A DNA stretch of 64,000 bases from Pseudoroseomonas aestuarii (GTDB lineage Bacteria; Pseudomonadota; Alphaproteobacteria; Acetobacterales; Acetobacteraceae). Under the pieces are notes generated by a model, which was not told the DNA's origin, made no database searches, and saw nothing but the letters and a program-made list of their open reading frames with translations. Positions 17,234-26,645 of the stretch are shown here, piece after piece (position 1 is the first letter of the stretch; each line of letters starts with the position of its first letter). The position numbers and the translations under genes were made by a program. The DNA lies in the NCBI RefSeq assembly GCF_042651065.1, contig NZ_JBHSCH010000003.1:1-64000 (forward strand), read 5' to 3'.

Positions 17234-17308
17234 GAACGGGACGGGGGAAGGGCCCCGGCCCGTCTAATACCGACGATGAGTGTCGTTAGGGGAACAGGAC
17301 CGCACACG

Positions 17309-18739
<1,431 letters not shown>

Positions 18740-18817
18740 TTTTTCCGTCGGCTGCCGGCCAGGGTGGGGAGGGGAGAGATCCCGCTCCGCCCTGGTGCGG
18801 GTGGCGATGGGGTCAGC

Positions 18818-18854
18818 CGAAGGGCCGGCGGGGCTTTGCTCCGCCGGCCCTTCG
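18818..18854 (+). terminator. long hairpin after glnA
   Basis: A 16-bp stem with one G-T pair (CGAAGGGCCGGCGGGG / CTCCGCCGGCCCTTCG, loop CTTTG) lies 79 bases after the glnA stop and 48 before the permease start. No T tract follows. Confidence 0.55.
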
Positions 18855-18901
18855 CGTATCCGGGCGGCGGCAATTGTGAAGGCCCTGTGACCACCGGTAG
18901 G

Positions 18902-20227
18902 ATGCTGCATCACAGCATCACGCGGAGCACCCCCGCCTTGGAACGTTTCTTCGAGCTGGCCGAGCGCGGCACCACACCGCGCCGGGAGATGATGGCCGGC
19001 CTCGCCACCTTTCTCACCATGGCCTACATCGTCGTCGTCAACCCCGGCATGATGGCGGCCGCCGGCATCGACCATGGCGCCGCCTTCGTCGCCACCTGCC
19101 TCGCCGCCGCCATCGGCTCGGCGCTGATGGGGCTGCTGGCCAACTACCCCGTGGCGCTGGCGCCGGGCATGGGGCTGAACGCCTATTTCGCCTTCGCCGT
19201 GGTGGGGGGCATGGGCATCTCCTGGCAGGTGGCGCTGGGGGCGGTGTTCATCTCCGGCCTCATCTTCTTCGCCGTCTCCGTCACCGGCTTCCGCGAATGG
19301 CTGATCAACGCCATCCCGCTCTCCCTCAAGCTCGGCATCGCCGCCGGCATCGGCTTCTTTCTCGGGCTGATCGGGCTGCGCGGCATGGGGCTGGTGGTGG
19401 ACAACCCGGCCACGCTGGTGGGCCTCGGCTCCTTCCGCGAGCCGGCCACGCTGCTCTCCTGCCTGGGCTTCATCCTCATCGCCGGGCTGGTGGCGCGCGG
19501 CGTCACCGGTGGCATCGTCATCGGCATCCTGGCCACGGCGCTGCTCGGCATCCCCTTCGGGCTGACGACGTTCCAGGGCGTCTTCGCCATGCCGCCCTCG
19601 CTGGCGCCCACCTTCCTGCAGATGGACCTGGCCGGCGCGCTGGGCCTCGGCCTGGTCGGCATCGTCTTCACCTTCTTCCTGGTGGACCTGCTCGACAATG
19701 CCGGCACGCTGATCGCCACCACCCACCGCGCCGGGCTGATGAACAAGGATGGCTCCGTGCCGCGCCTCGGCCGCGCGCTGATGGCCGATTCCGGCGGCGC
19801 CATGATCGGCGCGGCGCTCGGCACCTCCACCACGGTGAGCTACATCGAGAGTGCCGCCGGCGTGCAGGCGGGCGGCCGCACCGGCCTCACCGCGCTCACC
19901 GTCGCCGGGCTGTTCCTGCTGACGCTGTTCCTGGCGCCGCTCGCCACCTCCATCCCGGCCTTCGCCACGGCGCCGGCGCTGGTGCTGGTGGCCTGCCTGA
20001 TGGCCCAGAGCCTGCGCGACATCGCCTGGGACGACACCACGGAATACCTGCCCGCCATCGTCACGGCGCTGGCCATGCCCTTCACCTTCTCGATCGCCAC
20101 CGGCATCGGCCTCGGCTTCATCGCCTATGCGCTGGTGAAGGTGGTGGCGGGGCGCGCCGGCCAGGTGGGAGGCGCGGTGTGGGTCATCGCCGCCGCCTCG
20201 GCGCTGAAGTTCTGGCTGCAGAGCTGA
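18902..20227 (+). CDS. NCS2 purine permease, AzgA family
   Basis: A 441-residue membrane transporter closely matching the E. coli adenine/hypoxanthine/guanine permease family. Shared segments include RFFELAERGTTPRREMMAG, ALAPGMGLNAYFAF, the substrate-site LVDLLDNAGTLIATT, and STTVSYIESAAGVQAGGRTG. About twelve membrane segments are visible. It probably imports guanine or hypoxanthine by proton symport. Alternative starts are GTG 18887, which has GAAGG upstream, and a TTG nearer the conserved region. Location downstream of glnA fits nitrogen scavenging from purines, though the hairpin between them suggests separate transcripts. Confidence 0.88.
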   Translation: MLHHSITRSTPALERFFELAERGTTPRREMMAGLATFLTMAYIVVVNPGMMAAAGIDHGAAFVATCLAAAIGSALMGLLANYPVALAPGMGLNAYFAFAVVGGMGISWQVALGAVFISGLIFFAVSVTGFREWLINAIPLSLKLGIAAGIGFFLGLIGLRGMGLVVDNPATLVGLGSFREPATLLSCLGFILIAGLVARGVTGGIVIGILATALLGIPFGLTTFQGVFAMPPSLAPTFLQMDLAGALGLGLVGIVFTFFLVDLLDNAGTLIATTHRAGLMNKDGSVPRLGRALMADSGGAMIGAALGTSTTVSYIESAAGVQAGGRTGLTALTVAGLFLLTLFLAPLATSIPAFATAPALVLVACLMAQSLRDIAWDDTTEYLPAIVTALAMPFTFSIATGIGLGFIAYALVKVVAGRAGQVGGAVWVIAAASALKFWLQS

Positions 20228-20297
20228 GGCCGCGGGGCCATCTCCCGTTGCGCGGGAGATGGCCCCGGACGGTGCCGCCCGGCGCCCGCGCGGCCGT

Positions 20298-21032
20298 TCA
20301 GTCGCTGGCTTCGGCCAGCTCCAGATGCGCCTGGGCGTCGCGGCGCAGGCGGGCCGTCTGGGTCTTGCCGCAGGCCGGGTTGCCCAGGATGCGGTGGCCG
20401 GGCCGCACCACCTGCAGCTTCGCCTCGACACGGCAGACCAGCTTCTCGGCGTTGGGGCCGCCGCCATTCCAGCGCCGCAGGGCATCCGCCCAGTTGCCGG
20501 AATTGTTGTAGTGCCGGCGCAGATAGCCCGCCGCCCAATCCGCCGAGCGCGCGGCATCCAGCGGCCAGTCCTGCCCGGCGCTGGCATGCACCCGGGTGTT
20601 GACCTGCAGGCAGCCCGCCATCACGGACTGGCTGGCCTTGGCGCCGGCCAGGATGGCCCGCGCCTCGGACCGGCTCTCCGGGTAATAGGCGCGGCCGCCG
20701 ACGCTCAGCGCATGGGCATGCAGCCCCGATTCCGCCAGCGCGATGGCCACCAGCAGGCCTTCCGGCAGGTCGTGCTTCTTCTCCGCGGTCCGGGCGGCGG
20801 CAAGGCAGGCCGAACGGGGCCCGGACGCCATGGCCGGCGTGGACAGCAGGGCGGGAGCTCCCAGCAGGAAGGCTCCCAGGATGAGCCCCGGCCACCGTCT
20901 TGGTGGTGCTTTTCGGGGTCTTGCGTGGGCGCCCCTGGGGCGGGGCGATGAGGCGCTCCGTGCCTGCTGGCACGGGAACGCCGCGGGGCGTGGGCGGTGC
21001 GGGGGCACCACCCTGCGGGTCGCGGACGTCAT
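20298..21032 (-). CDS. lytic transglycosylase SLT domain protein
   Basis: A 244-residue secreted protein. The C-terminal two-thirds is a soluble-lytic-transglycosylase-like domain with the catalytic Glu in IALAESGLHAHALS, then AGCLQVNTRVHA and RRWNGGG. An Arg/Pro-rich N-region of about 48 residues precedes a signal core (LILGAFLLGAPALL) ending at STPAMA-SG. Family members cleave peptidoglycan between MurNAc and GlcNAc, often during assembly of secretion or conjugation machines. The start ATG at 21032 is the only one giving this layout, and the long basic N-region may indicate a later unrecognised start. Confidence 0.78.
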   Translation of the reverse strand: MTSATRRVVPPHRPRPAAFPCQQARSASSPRPRGAHARPRKAPPRRWPGLILGAFLLGAPALLSTPAMASGPRSACLAAARTAEKKHDLPEGLLVAIALAESGLHAHALSVGGRAYYPESRSEARAILAGAKASQSVMAGCLQVNTRVHASAGQDWPLDAARSADWAAGYLRRHYNNSGNWADALRRWNGGGPNAEKLVCRVEAKLQVVRPGHRILGNPACGKTQTARLRRDAQAHLELAEASD

Positions 21033-21145
21033 GGAAACTTCGCTAGCACGGACCGGTGAACGATCCCAACAAAAAAAGCCGTCGCGATTCGCGCTAAGGC
21101 CTTGCCTCGCAAGGGTTAAATTAACTTTTGTTCCGAATCTGAAAT
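21033..21145. promoter_or_regulatory. AT-richer gap with TTAA and GANTC sites
   Basis: This region lies upstream of the SLT gene and downstream of the DUF1194 gene. It contains TTAAATTAA near 21115 and two GANTC sites (GATTC at 21086 and GAATC about 45 bases further on). GANTC is the CcrM methylation target in alphaproteobacteria, and TTAA motifs recall CtrA half-sites. It also holds the terminator noted separately. Confidence 0.35.
21071..21093 (-). terminator. terminator for DUF1194 gene (minus strand)
   Basis: Read on the minus strand, CGCGA-A-TCGCG is followed by ACGGC and then seven T residues. It lies about 53 bases past the stop of the minus-strand DUF1194 gene. A second small hairpin, CCTTGC-CTC-GCAAGG (21100-21114), stands just before it. 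Confidence 0.65.
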
Positions 21146-21841
21146 TCAGGCGATCTCGCGCACCAGCTTGGCGCGCAGGGCCCGGGCGAAGTCCTCCCGC
21201 CCCGAGGCGGCCATCACGAAGGCCCCGGGGCCGCCGATCACGGTCCGCGCATAGGTCTCCTCGAGCCCCGGCCGGCCCTCCAGGATGGCCAGCGCGTTGA
21301 TGGTGATGCCGGCCGCCACGGCCGCGTCGCGCGCCTCGGGGGCGGGGCGGTGGCCGCGCATGTCCGGCGCGTCGCCCGAGAGGTCGATCACCGCCCGCGT
21401 CGCCTCGAAGGGGCAGGCGCCGATCAGCGCGGCCGCGTGGTCCAGCGCGTCGCCGATGGCGTTCCAGCTCTGGCGGGAGCGCGGCGCGTCGCGAAAGGCC
21501 CGGGCCAGGGCGGCGGCGCCGGCGGCGTCGGCCACGGCGTGCCAGGGCACCACCGTCTCCGCGCCGCCGGGCGCGCCCCATTCCACCATCGCCACCGCGA
21601 TCCGCCCCAGCATGGCGCCGCGGATCGCCGCCAGCACGGCCGGGTGCGTCACCGCTTCGGCGCAGCCCTCGCGCTGCAGGCGGAAATCCGCCGCATCGAT
21701 GCTGCCGGAGGCATCCACCGCCAGCACCAGCGCCATGTCCACAGGCGTGTCCGAGGCGGGCTGGGCAAGGGCGGGGGCGGGGCCCTGGGGCGCGACGGCG
21801 CCAAGGGCGGCAGGCAAGGCGAGGAGATGGCGGCGTCGCAT
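21146..21841 (-). CDS. DUF1194 domain-containing VWA-like protein
   Basis: A 231-residue exported protein. A twin-arginine-type start (MRRRHLLALPAALGAV) leads to a signal cleavage near ALAQ-P. The mature part opens a von Willebrand A-like fold with the metal-site motif DASGSID and a second conserved aspartate in DLSGDAPDMRG. DUF1194 proteins have no assigned biochemical role; adhesion or metal-dependent protein binding in the periplasm is a family-level guess. It is divergent from the ATP-grasp operon with a 294-bp gap. Confidence 0.82.
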   Translation of the reverse strand: MRRRHLLALPAALGAVAPQGPAPALAQPASDTPVDMALVLAVDASGSIDAADFRLQREGCAEAVTHPAVLAAIRGAMLGRIAVAMVEWGAPGGAETVVPWHAVADAAGAAALARAFRDAPRSRQSWNAIGDALDHAAALIGACPFEATRAVIDLSGDAPDMRGHRPAPEARDAAVAAGITINALAILEGRPGLEETYARTVIGGPGAFVMAASGREDFARALRAKLVREIA

Positions 21842-22135
21842 CCGGTCGCTCCCTGTGACGGACCCATTCTCGGGCCGGCCCGGCAGCCTCCGGCGCCGGG
21901 CCGGCCGCGGTCAAGGCCGGACCGCCCGGGGTGCGGGCAGCGGATGCCGCCGGCTTGGGCAACCCCGCGTGATCGGCGGCCCCGGCAGCGTCATCTTCAC
22001 CGTAAGCCGGCTTGCGCAGCAGGCCGGGGCCTTGCTCAATTGACGCGGGCGTTGTTCCTCGTGTGGAACCTTGCGGGGGCAGGACCCTTCACGCAGGAGC
22101 AATGCCGCGCAACCAGTGAGGACGCCGGAACCACC
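21842..22135. promoter_or_regulatory. divergent gap upstream of ATP-grasp operon
   Basis: A 294-bp space between divergent genes. TTGACG at 22040-22045 is a possible -35 element for the plus-strand operon, but no convincing -10 follows at 17 bases. No other structure stands out. Confidence 0.3.
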
Positions 22136-23740
22136 GTGGCCGATCGCCCTGCCTCCGCCTTCGACGAGATGCACGCCAATGGCGTCATCCGCCCCCCCTA
22201 TGCCGAAATGGCCCGCTTCCTGGAAGCCACGGGACAGGACGCGCTCGACCAGAAGCGGCGCGAGGCGGAGGTTCTGTTCCGCCGCATCGGCGTCACCTTC
22301 GCCGTCTACACCGAGGGCGGCGACCCGGAGCGGCTGATCCCCTTCGACGTCATCCCCCGCATTCTCTCGCGTGAGGAGTGGGAGCGCCTCTCGAAGGGGC
22401 TGGAGCAGCGGGTGCGGGCGCTCAACGCCTTCCTGGCCGACGTGTACGGGCCGCAGGAGATCATCAAGGCCGGGCGCATCCCGGCCGAGCTGGTGCGCGA
22501 GAATGAGGGCTTCCTGCCGCAGATGGTGGGCTTCACCCCGCCGGGCGGGGTCTACACCGTCATCTCCGGCATCGACCTGGTGCGCACCGGGCCGGACGAG
22601 TTCTATGTGCTGGAGGACAATTGCCGCACGCCCTCCGGCGTCTCCTACATGCTGGAGAACCGGGAGGCGATGCTGCGCCTGTTCCCGGACGTGTTCACCC
22701 GCCACCGCATCGCCCCCGTCAGCCACTACCCCGAGGAGCTGCTGGAGACGCTGAAGAGCCTGGCGCCGCCGGGCTGCGATGGCGGGCCGAAGGTGGTGGT
22801 GCTGACCCCCGGCCCCTACAACAGCGCCTATTACGAGCATTCCTTCCTGGCCGACGAGATGGGCGTCGAGCTGGTGGAGGGCGCCGATCTCTTCGTGCGC
22901 GACAGGGTGGTGTACATGCGCACCACCGCCGGCCCGCAGCGCGTCGACGTCATCTACCGCCGCATCGACGACGAGTACCTCGACCCGGAGGCGTTCCGCC
23001 CCGACAGCGCGCTCGGCGTGCCCGGGCTGATGGCGGCCTACCGCGCCGGCAATGTGGCGCTGGCCAACGCGCCCGGCGCTGGCATCGCCGATGACAAGGC
23101 GGTCTACCCCTACGTGCCGGAGATGGTGCGCTTCTACCTCAACGAGGAGCCGATCCTCTCCAACGTGCCCACCTTCATGTGCGAGCGCGAATCGGACCGG
23201 GACTATGTGCTGGCCAATCTCGACAAGCTGGTGGTGAAGCTGGCGCGCGGCTCGGGCGGCTACGGCATGCTCGTCGGGCCGCACGCGACGGAGGAGCAGC
23301 GCGCCGACTTCGCCGCCCGCATCCGCGCCCGCCCCGGCGACTACATCGCCCAGCCGACCCTCGCCCTTTCCACCGTGCCGACCCTGTGCGACAGCGGCAT
23401 CGCGCCGCGCCATGTCGACCTGCGGCCCTTCGTGCTGTTCGGCCGCACCATCCGCATCGTGCCGGGCGGGCTGACGCGCGTGGCGCTGCGCGAGGGCTCG
23501 CTGGTGGTCAATTCGAGCCAGGGCGGAGGCACCAAGGACACCTGGGTGCTGGACGATGCACCCCCCGCCCAAGGCCAGAGCCAGTCGGCCGCCGGCATGC
23601 GCCAGACGATGGGCGGCATGAGCCAGGGCATGGGCGGCATGACGCAGATCATGGGCGACATGAGCCAGAGCCTCGGCATGCCCGCGCCCGACCCAACCCC
23701 GGCGGCGCCCGCCAACGACACCCCCCGGGGAGACCGCTGA
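22136..23740 (+). CDS. circularly permuted type 2 ATP-grasp protein with Met-rich tail
   Basis: A 534-residue COG2308-type protein. The conserved start AFDEMHANGVIRPPYAEM, the central VLEDNCRTPSGVSYMLENR, and the ATP-grasp segment VKLARGSGGYGMLVGP are clear. Such enzymes are predicted amide/peptide ligases encoded with alpha-E and proteasome-like proteins. The start is a GTG at 22136 chosen because conserved family sequence begins ten residues later. The last about 50 residues form a Met/Gln/Gly-rich tail with three tandem seven-residue units (MGGMSQG, MGGMTQI, MGDMSQS; residues 492-512). I do not know this tail from the family. The gene leads a tight operon with alpha-E (three-base gap) and Anbu. 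Confidence 0.9.
   Translation: MADRPASAFDEMHANGVIRPPYAEMARFLEATGQDALDQKRREAEVLFRRIGVTFAVYTEGGDPERLIPFDVIPRILSREEWERLSKGLEQRVRALNAFLADVYGPQEIIKAGRIPAELVRENEGFLPQMVGFTPPGGVYTVISGIDLVRTGPDEFYVLEDNCRTPSGVSYMLENREAMLRLFPDVFTRHRIAPVSHYPEELLETLKSLAPPGCDGGPKVVVLTPGPYNSAYYEHSFLADEMGVELVEGADLFVRDRVVYMRTTAGPQRVDVIYRRIDDEYLDPEAFRPDSALGVPGLMAAYRAGNVALANAPGAGIADDKAVYPYVPEMVRFYLNEEPILSNVPTFMCERESDRDYVLANLDKLVVKLARGSGGYGMLVGPHATEEQRADFAARIRARPGDYIAQPTLALSTVPTLCDSGIAPRHVDLRPFVLFGRTIRIVPGGLTRVALREGSLVVNSSQGGGTKDTWVLDDAPPAQGQSQSAAGMRQTMGGMSQGMGGMTQIMGDMSQSLGMPAPDPTPAAPANDTPRGDR
23609..23671 (+). repeat. three 21-bp tandem repeats in ATP-grasp gene
   Basis: Three consecutive in-frame 21-bp units begin ATGGGCGGCATGAGCCAG, ATGGGCGGCATGACGCAG and ATGGGCGACATGAGCCAG. 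They encode a Met-x-x-Met-x-Gln heptapeptide repeat at the protein C-terminus. A degenerate fourth unit (GMRQT) precedes them. Confidence 0.85.
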
Positions 23741-23743
23741 GCA

Positions 23744-24694
23744 ATGCTCTCCCGCACCGCCGACAGCCTGTTCTGGCTCGGGCGCTATTCCGAGCGCGCC
23801 GGCAATGTGGCGCGCGGCCTGGCCGCGACGCTGCGCATGGCGCTGCTCGCCGACCCGCTGAGCGCCGCCGACGAGGAATGGCGCGCGCTGATGATCGCCA
23901 CCGGCTGCGAGCCCGCCTTCCGCACCCGGCACGAGGTGCTGGCGCAGGAGGCCGCCATCCAGTGGCTGACGCTCGACGCGGAGAACCCGGCCGGCATCGC
24001 CGCCTGCGTGGAAGCCGCGCGGCGCAACGCGCGCACCGTGCGCACCGCGCTCACCGTCGACATGTGGGAGGCGATCAACGACACCTGGATCGAGTTCCGC
24101 CGCCTCGATTCCAGCGCCATCAAGGGCGACCGGCTGCCTGGCTTCCTCGACTGGGTGAAGTCCCGCACCCTGCTGTTCAACGGCGCCGCGGCCGACACCA
24201 TGCTGCGCGACGACGCCTGGCGCTTCTGCCATCTCGGCACCGTGCTGGAGCGGGCCGACAACACGGCGCGGCTGCTCGACGTGCGCCACGCCGCCTTCGA
24301 ACCCGGCGCTGCGGCGGATGCGGCGAACTACGCGCAGTGGCAGGCGGTGCTGCGCTCCGTCTCGGCGCTGCGCGCCTTCCAGCACGTCTATCATGCGCGC
24401 CTCGACCCGACCCAGGTGGCGGAGCTGCTGATCCTGCGGCCCGAGCTGCCGCGCTCGCTGCTCGCCTGCTACCGCCGCGTGGAGCAGACACTGGACTCGA
24501 TCGCGACGGCCAATGGCGGCGCGCGCGGCGAGTGCCACCGCCTGGCCGGGGCCATGCATGCCAAGCTGCGCTACGGCCGCATCGACGGGCTGCTGGCCGG
24601 CGGGCTGCACGAATTCCTCACCGGCGTGATCGACCAGAACATCACGCTCGGCCAGGAGATCGGCCGCCTCTACCTGAACGGGCGGCAGCCGTGA
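23744..24694 (+). CDS. alpha-E domain-containing protein
   Basis: A 316-residue COG2307-type all-helical protein. It begins with the family signature MLSRTADSLFWLGRYSERAGN, with LERADNTARLLDVRH near the middle and GQEIGRLYL near the end. Alpha-E proteins co-occur with circularly permuted ATP-grasp enzymes and are thought to form part of an amide-ligase or peptide-tag system; no reaction has been assigned to them. The gene sits three bases after the ATP-grasp stop, and its own stop overlaps the Anbu GTG. Confidence 0.92.
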   Translation: MLSRTADSLFWLGRYSERAGNVARGLAATLRMALLADPLSAADEEWRALMIATGCEPAFRTRHEVLAQEAAIQWLTLDAENPAGIAACVEAARRNARTVRTALTVDMWEAINDTWIEFRRLDSSAIKGDRLPGFLDWVKSRTLLFNGAAADTMLRDDAWRFCHLGTVLERADNTARLLDVRHAAFEPGAAADAANYAQWQAVLRSVSALRAFQHVYHARLDPTQVAELLILRPELPRSLLACYRRVEQTLDSIATANGGARGECHRLAGAMHAKLRYGRIDGLLAGGLHEFLTGVIDQNITLGQEIGRLYLNGRQP

Positions 24695-25458
24695 CCTACT
24701 GCGTCGGTCTCTGGCTGCGCGAGGGGCTGGTGATGCTGGCCGACACCCGCACCAATGCGGGCGTCGACCACATCTCGACCTTCTCCAAGATGTACACCGC
24801 CACCGCGCCGGGCGAGCGGATGCTGTGCCTGATGGCGGCCGGCAACCTGGCCATCACCCAGGCGGTGTGGAACCACCTGAGCGAGGGCGTGATGCTGGAG
24901 GAGGAGCGGCACACGCTGTTCTCCGTGCCCAGCATGTTCCGCGCGGCGCAGCTCGTCGGCGCCGCCATCCGCTCGGTCTATGAGACGGACGGCCCCATGC
25001 TGAAGGCGCAGGGGGTGGGGTTCGACGTCTCCATCATGCTGGGCGGGCAGATCGCCGGCGGGCCGGTGCGGCTGTATCTCGTCTACGCCGCGGGCAATTT
25101 CATTGAGGCGACGCCGGACACGCCCTTCCTGCAGATCGGCGAGCATAAATATGGCAAGCCGATCCTCGACCGCGCGCTGCGGCACGAGACCAGCCTGGAG
25201 GACGGCATCAAGCTCACCCTCGTCAGCATGGACAGCACGCTGCGCTCCAACCTGACGGTGGGGATGCCGCTGGACCTGCTGGTCTATGAGGCCGACACTT
25301 ACGCGGTGCGCCTGCAGCGGCGCATCACCGAGGAGGAGCCGTATTTCCGCGGCCTGCGGGAGAGCTGGTCCGAGGCGCTGCGCGAAGCCTACCGGCGCAT
25401 GCCGGCGCCGGACTGGGCGGCTCCCATCGGCCCGGCGGGCGGGGCAGGGGCGGGCTGA
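24691..25458 (+). CDS. Anbu proteasome-type protease
   Basis: A 255-residue Ntn-hydrolase of the Anbu family (ancestral beta subunit, proteasome-related). It starts with a GTG that overlaps the alpha-E stop (GTGA), giving MTYCVGLWLREGLVMLADTRTN. Removal of the initiator Met exposes the N-terminal Thr expected to be the nucleophile. SIMLGGQIAGGPVRLYLVY and the C-terminal DLLVYEADT segment are characteristic. Anbu forms open ring- or helix-like assemblies, and its substrate is unknown. Co-transcription with ATP-grasp and alpha-E genes supports a peptide-ligation/cleavage system. The transglutaminase-like gene that often completes this operon is not present here. Confidence 0.92.
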   Translation: MTYCVGLWLREGLVMLADTRTNAGVDHISTFSKMYTATAPGERMLCLMAAGNLAITQAVWNHLSEGVMLEEERHTLFSVPSMFRAAQLVGAAIRSVYETDGPMLKAQGVGFDVSIMLGGQIAGGPVRLYLVYAAGNFIEATPDTPFLQIGEHKYGKPILDRALRHETSLEDGIKLTLVSMDSTLRSNLTVGMPLDLLVYEADTYAVRLQRRITEEEPYFRGLRESWSEALREAYRRMPAPDWAAPIGPAGGAGAG

Positions 25459-25562
25459 ACAGGCCGACAGCGCCCAACACATCCGCGCCAGGAGGCTTTA
25501 CCGGGCCTCCTCGCATACCGATCAATCCCGCCATGATGCGATGCGGAAAGAACGGAGGCACC

Positions 25563-26585
25563 ATGCGGCAGCAGGCGAAGCGGATGCAGGCCGGAGACGG
25601 GCGCCCCGCCCTGGATGGCACGCGGTGGCAGCGCGGCCCCTGGCGGCGCTGGCTGCGGCCGGCGCTGGCCCTGCCGCTGCTGGCCGGGCTGGCCGCCACG
25701 CCCGCCTGGGCGCCCATGGCCCAGGCGGCGCCGCTCGGCGTCTATGGCGCCAACGACGCGAAGCTGGTGCGGGAATTCGAGGACTGGCTGGGCTGCAAGG
25801 TCGAGCACCTGATGATCTTCACCGGGCAGCGCACCTGGGAGGAGATCGGCAAGCCGCAATGGTTCATCCAGCAATTCGCGAGTTATGACCTGCCGGCGCT
25901 GTGGTCCGTCGCCATGATCCCGAAGAACTCCAGCCTGCGCGAGGCGGCCAGCGGCCGCTACAACCGCTACTACACGGATGCGGCGCGCGAGCTGGCGCGC
26001 ACCAAGCCCTTCCCGGACGGCACCATCCGCATCCGCCTTGGCTGGGAGATGAATGGCGACTGGTTCCCCTGGGCGGCGCAGGGCAAGGAGGCGGATTTCG
26101 TCGCCACCTTCCGCCACATCGTCAATTCCTTCCGCGCCGTGTCGGACAGGTTCCGCTTCGAGTGGAACATCAACTACGGCGAGACGATGGACCCGGCGAA
26201 GGCCTATCCGGGCGATGCGTATGTCGACATCATCGGCATGGATTTCTACTGGAAGAAGCAGTACCTGCCCTCCGACCCGGTGCGCGCCTTCGAGGCGATC
26301 CGCGACAACCGCTACGGCCTGCGCTACATCGAGGACTTCGCGAAGCGCCGCGGCAAGCCCACGGCCTATTCGGAGTGGGGCGTGCAGGGCGACAATGCCG
26401 GCCCCTTCATCCAGCGCTTCCGCGAGTGGGTGAGCCAGCACAACGTGCTCTACACCAACTACTGGAACCACGACGCCGACTATGCCGGGAAGATCTCCGG
26501 CAACACCTGGCCGAGGACCGGCGCCGCCTTCCGCCAGGCCTTCTGCGCCCCCGGCGCCAGCGCCCGCACCGTGCCGCCCCGCTGA
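25563..26585 (+). CDS. secreted glycoside hydrolase family 26-like protein
   Basis: A 340-residue exported protein with a basic N-region and signal core (LALPLLAGLAATPAW) ending near AQA-A. The catalytic domain shows the GH26 acid/base motif RLGWEMNGDWFPW (Glu162) and a likely nucleophile in AYSEWGV (Glu271), separated by a normal distance for a clan-A barrel. GH26 enzymes are mostly endo-beta-mannanases. The real polysaccharide here is unknown and could be the cell's own exopolysaccharide. The ATG is preceded by CGGAGG. It stands alone between the Anbu operon and the repair genes. Confidence 0.78.
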   Translation: MRQQAKRMQAGDGRPALDGTRWQRGPWRRWLRPALALPLLAGLAATPAWAPMAQAAPLGVYGANDAKLVREFEDWLGCKVEHLMIFTGQRTWEEIGKPQWFIQQFASYDLPALWSVAMIPKNSSLREAASGRYNRYYTDAARELARTKPFPDGTIRIRLGWEMNGDWFPWAAQGKEADFVATFRHIVNSFRAVSDRFRFEWNINYGETMDPAKAYPGDAYVDIIGMDFYWKKQYLPSDPVRAFEAIRDNRYGLRYIEDFAKRRGKPTAYSEWGVQGDNAGPFIQRFREWVSQHNVLYTNYWNHDADYAGKISGNTWPRTGAAFRQAFCAPGASARTVPPR

Positions 26586-26645
26586 CGGCGAGGCCCCGCG
26601 CGCGCTCTTGTGCAGCCGGGGGCGCCGCCCAGGTGTTGCAGCAGC

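Noticed and set aside
21911..24610. An 899-codon minus-strand frame opposite the ATP-grasp and alpha-E genes
   Set aside because: It is antisense to strongly conserved proteins and shows no recognisable motif.
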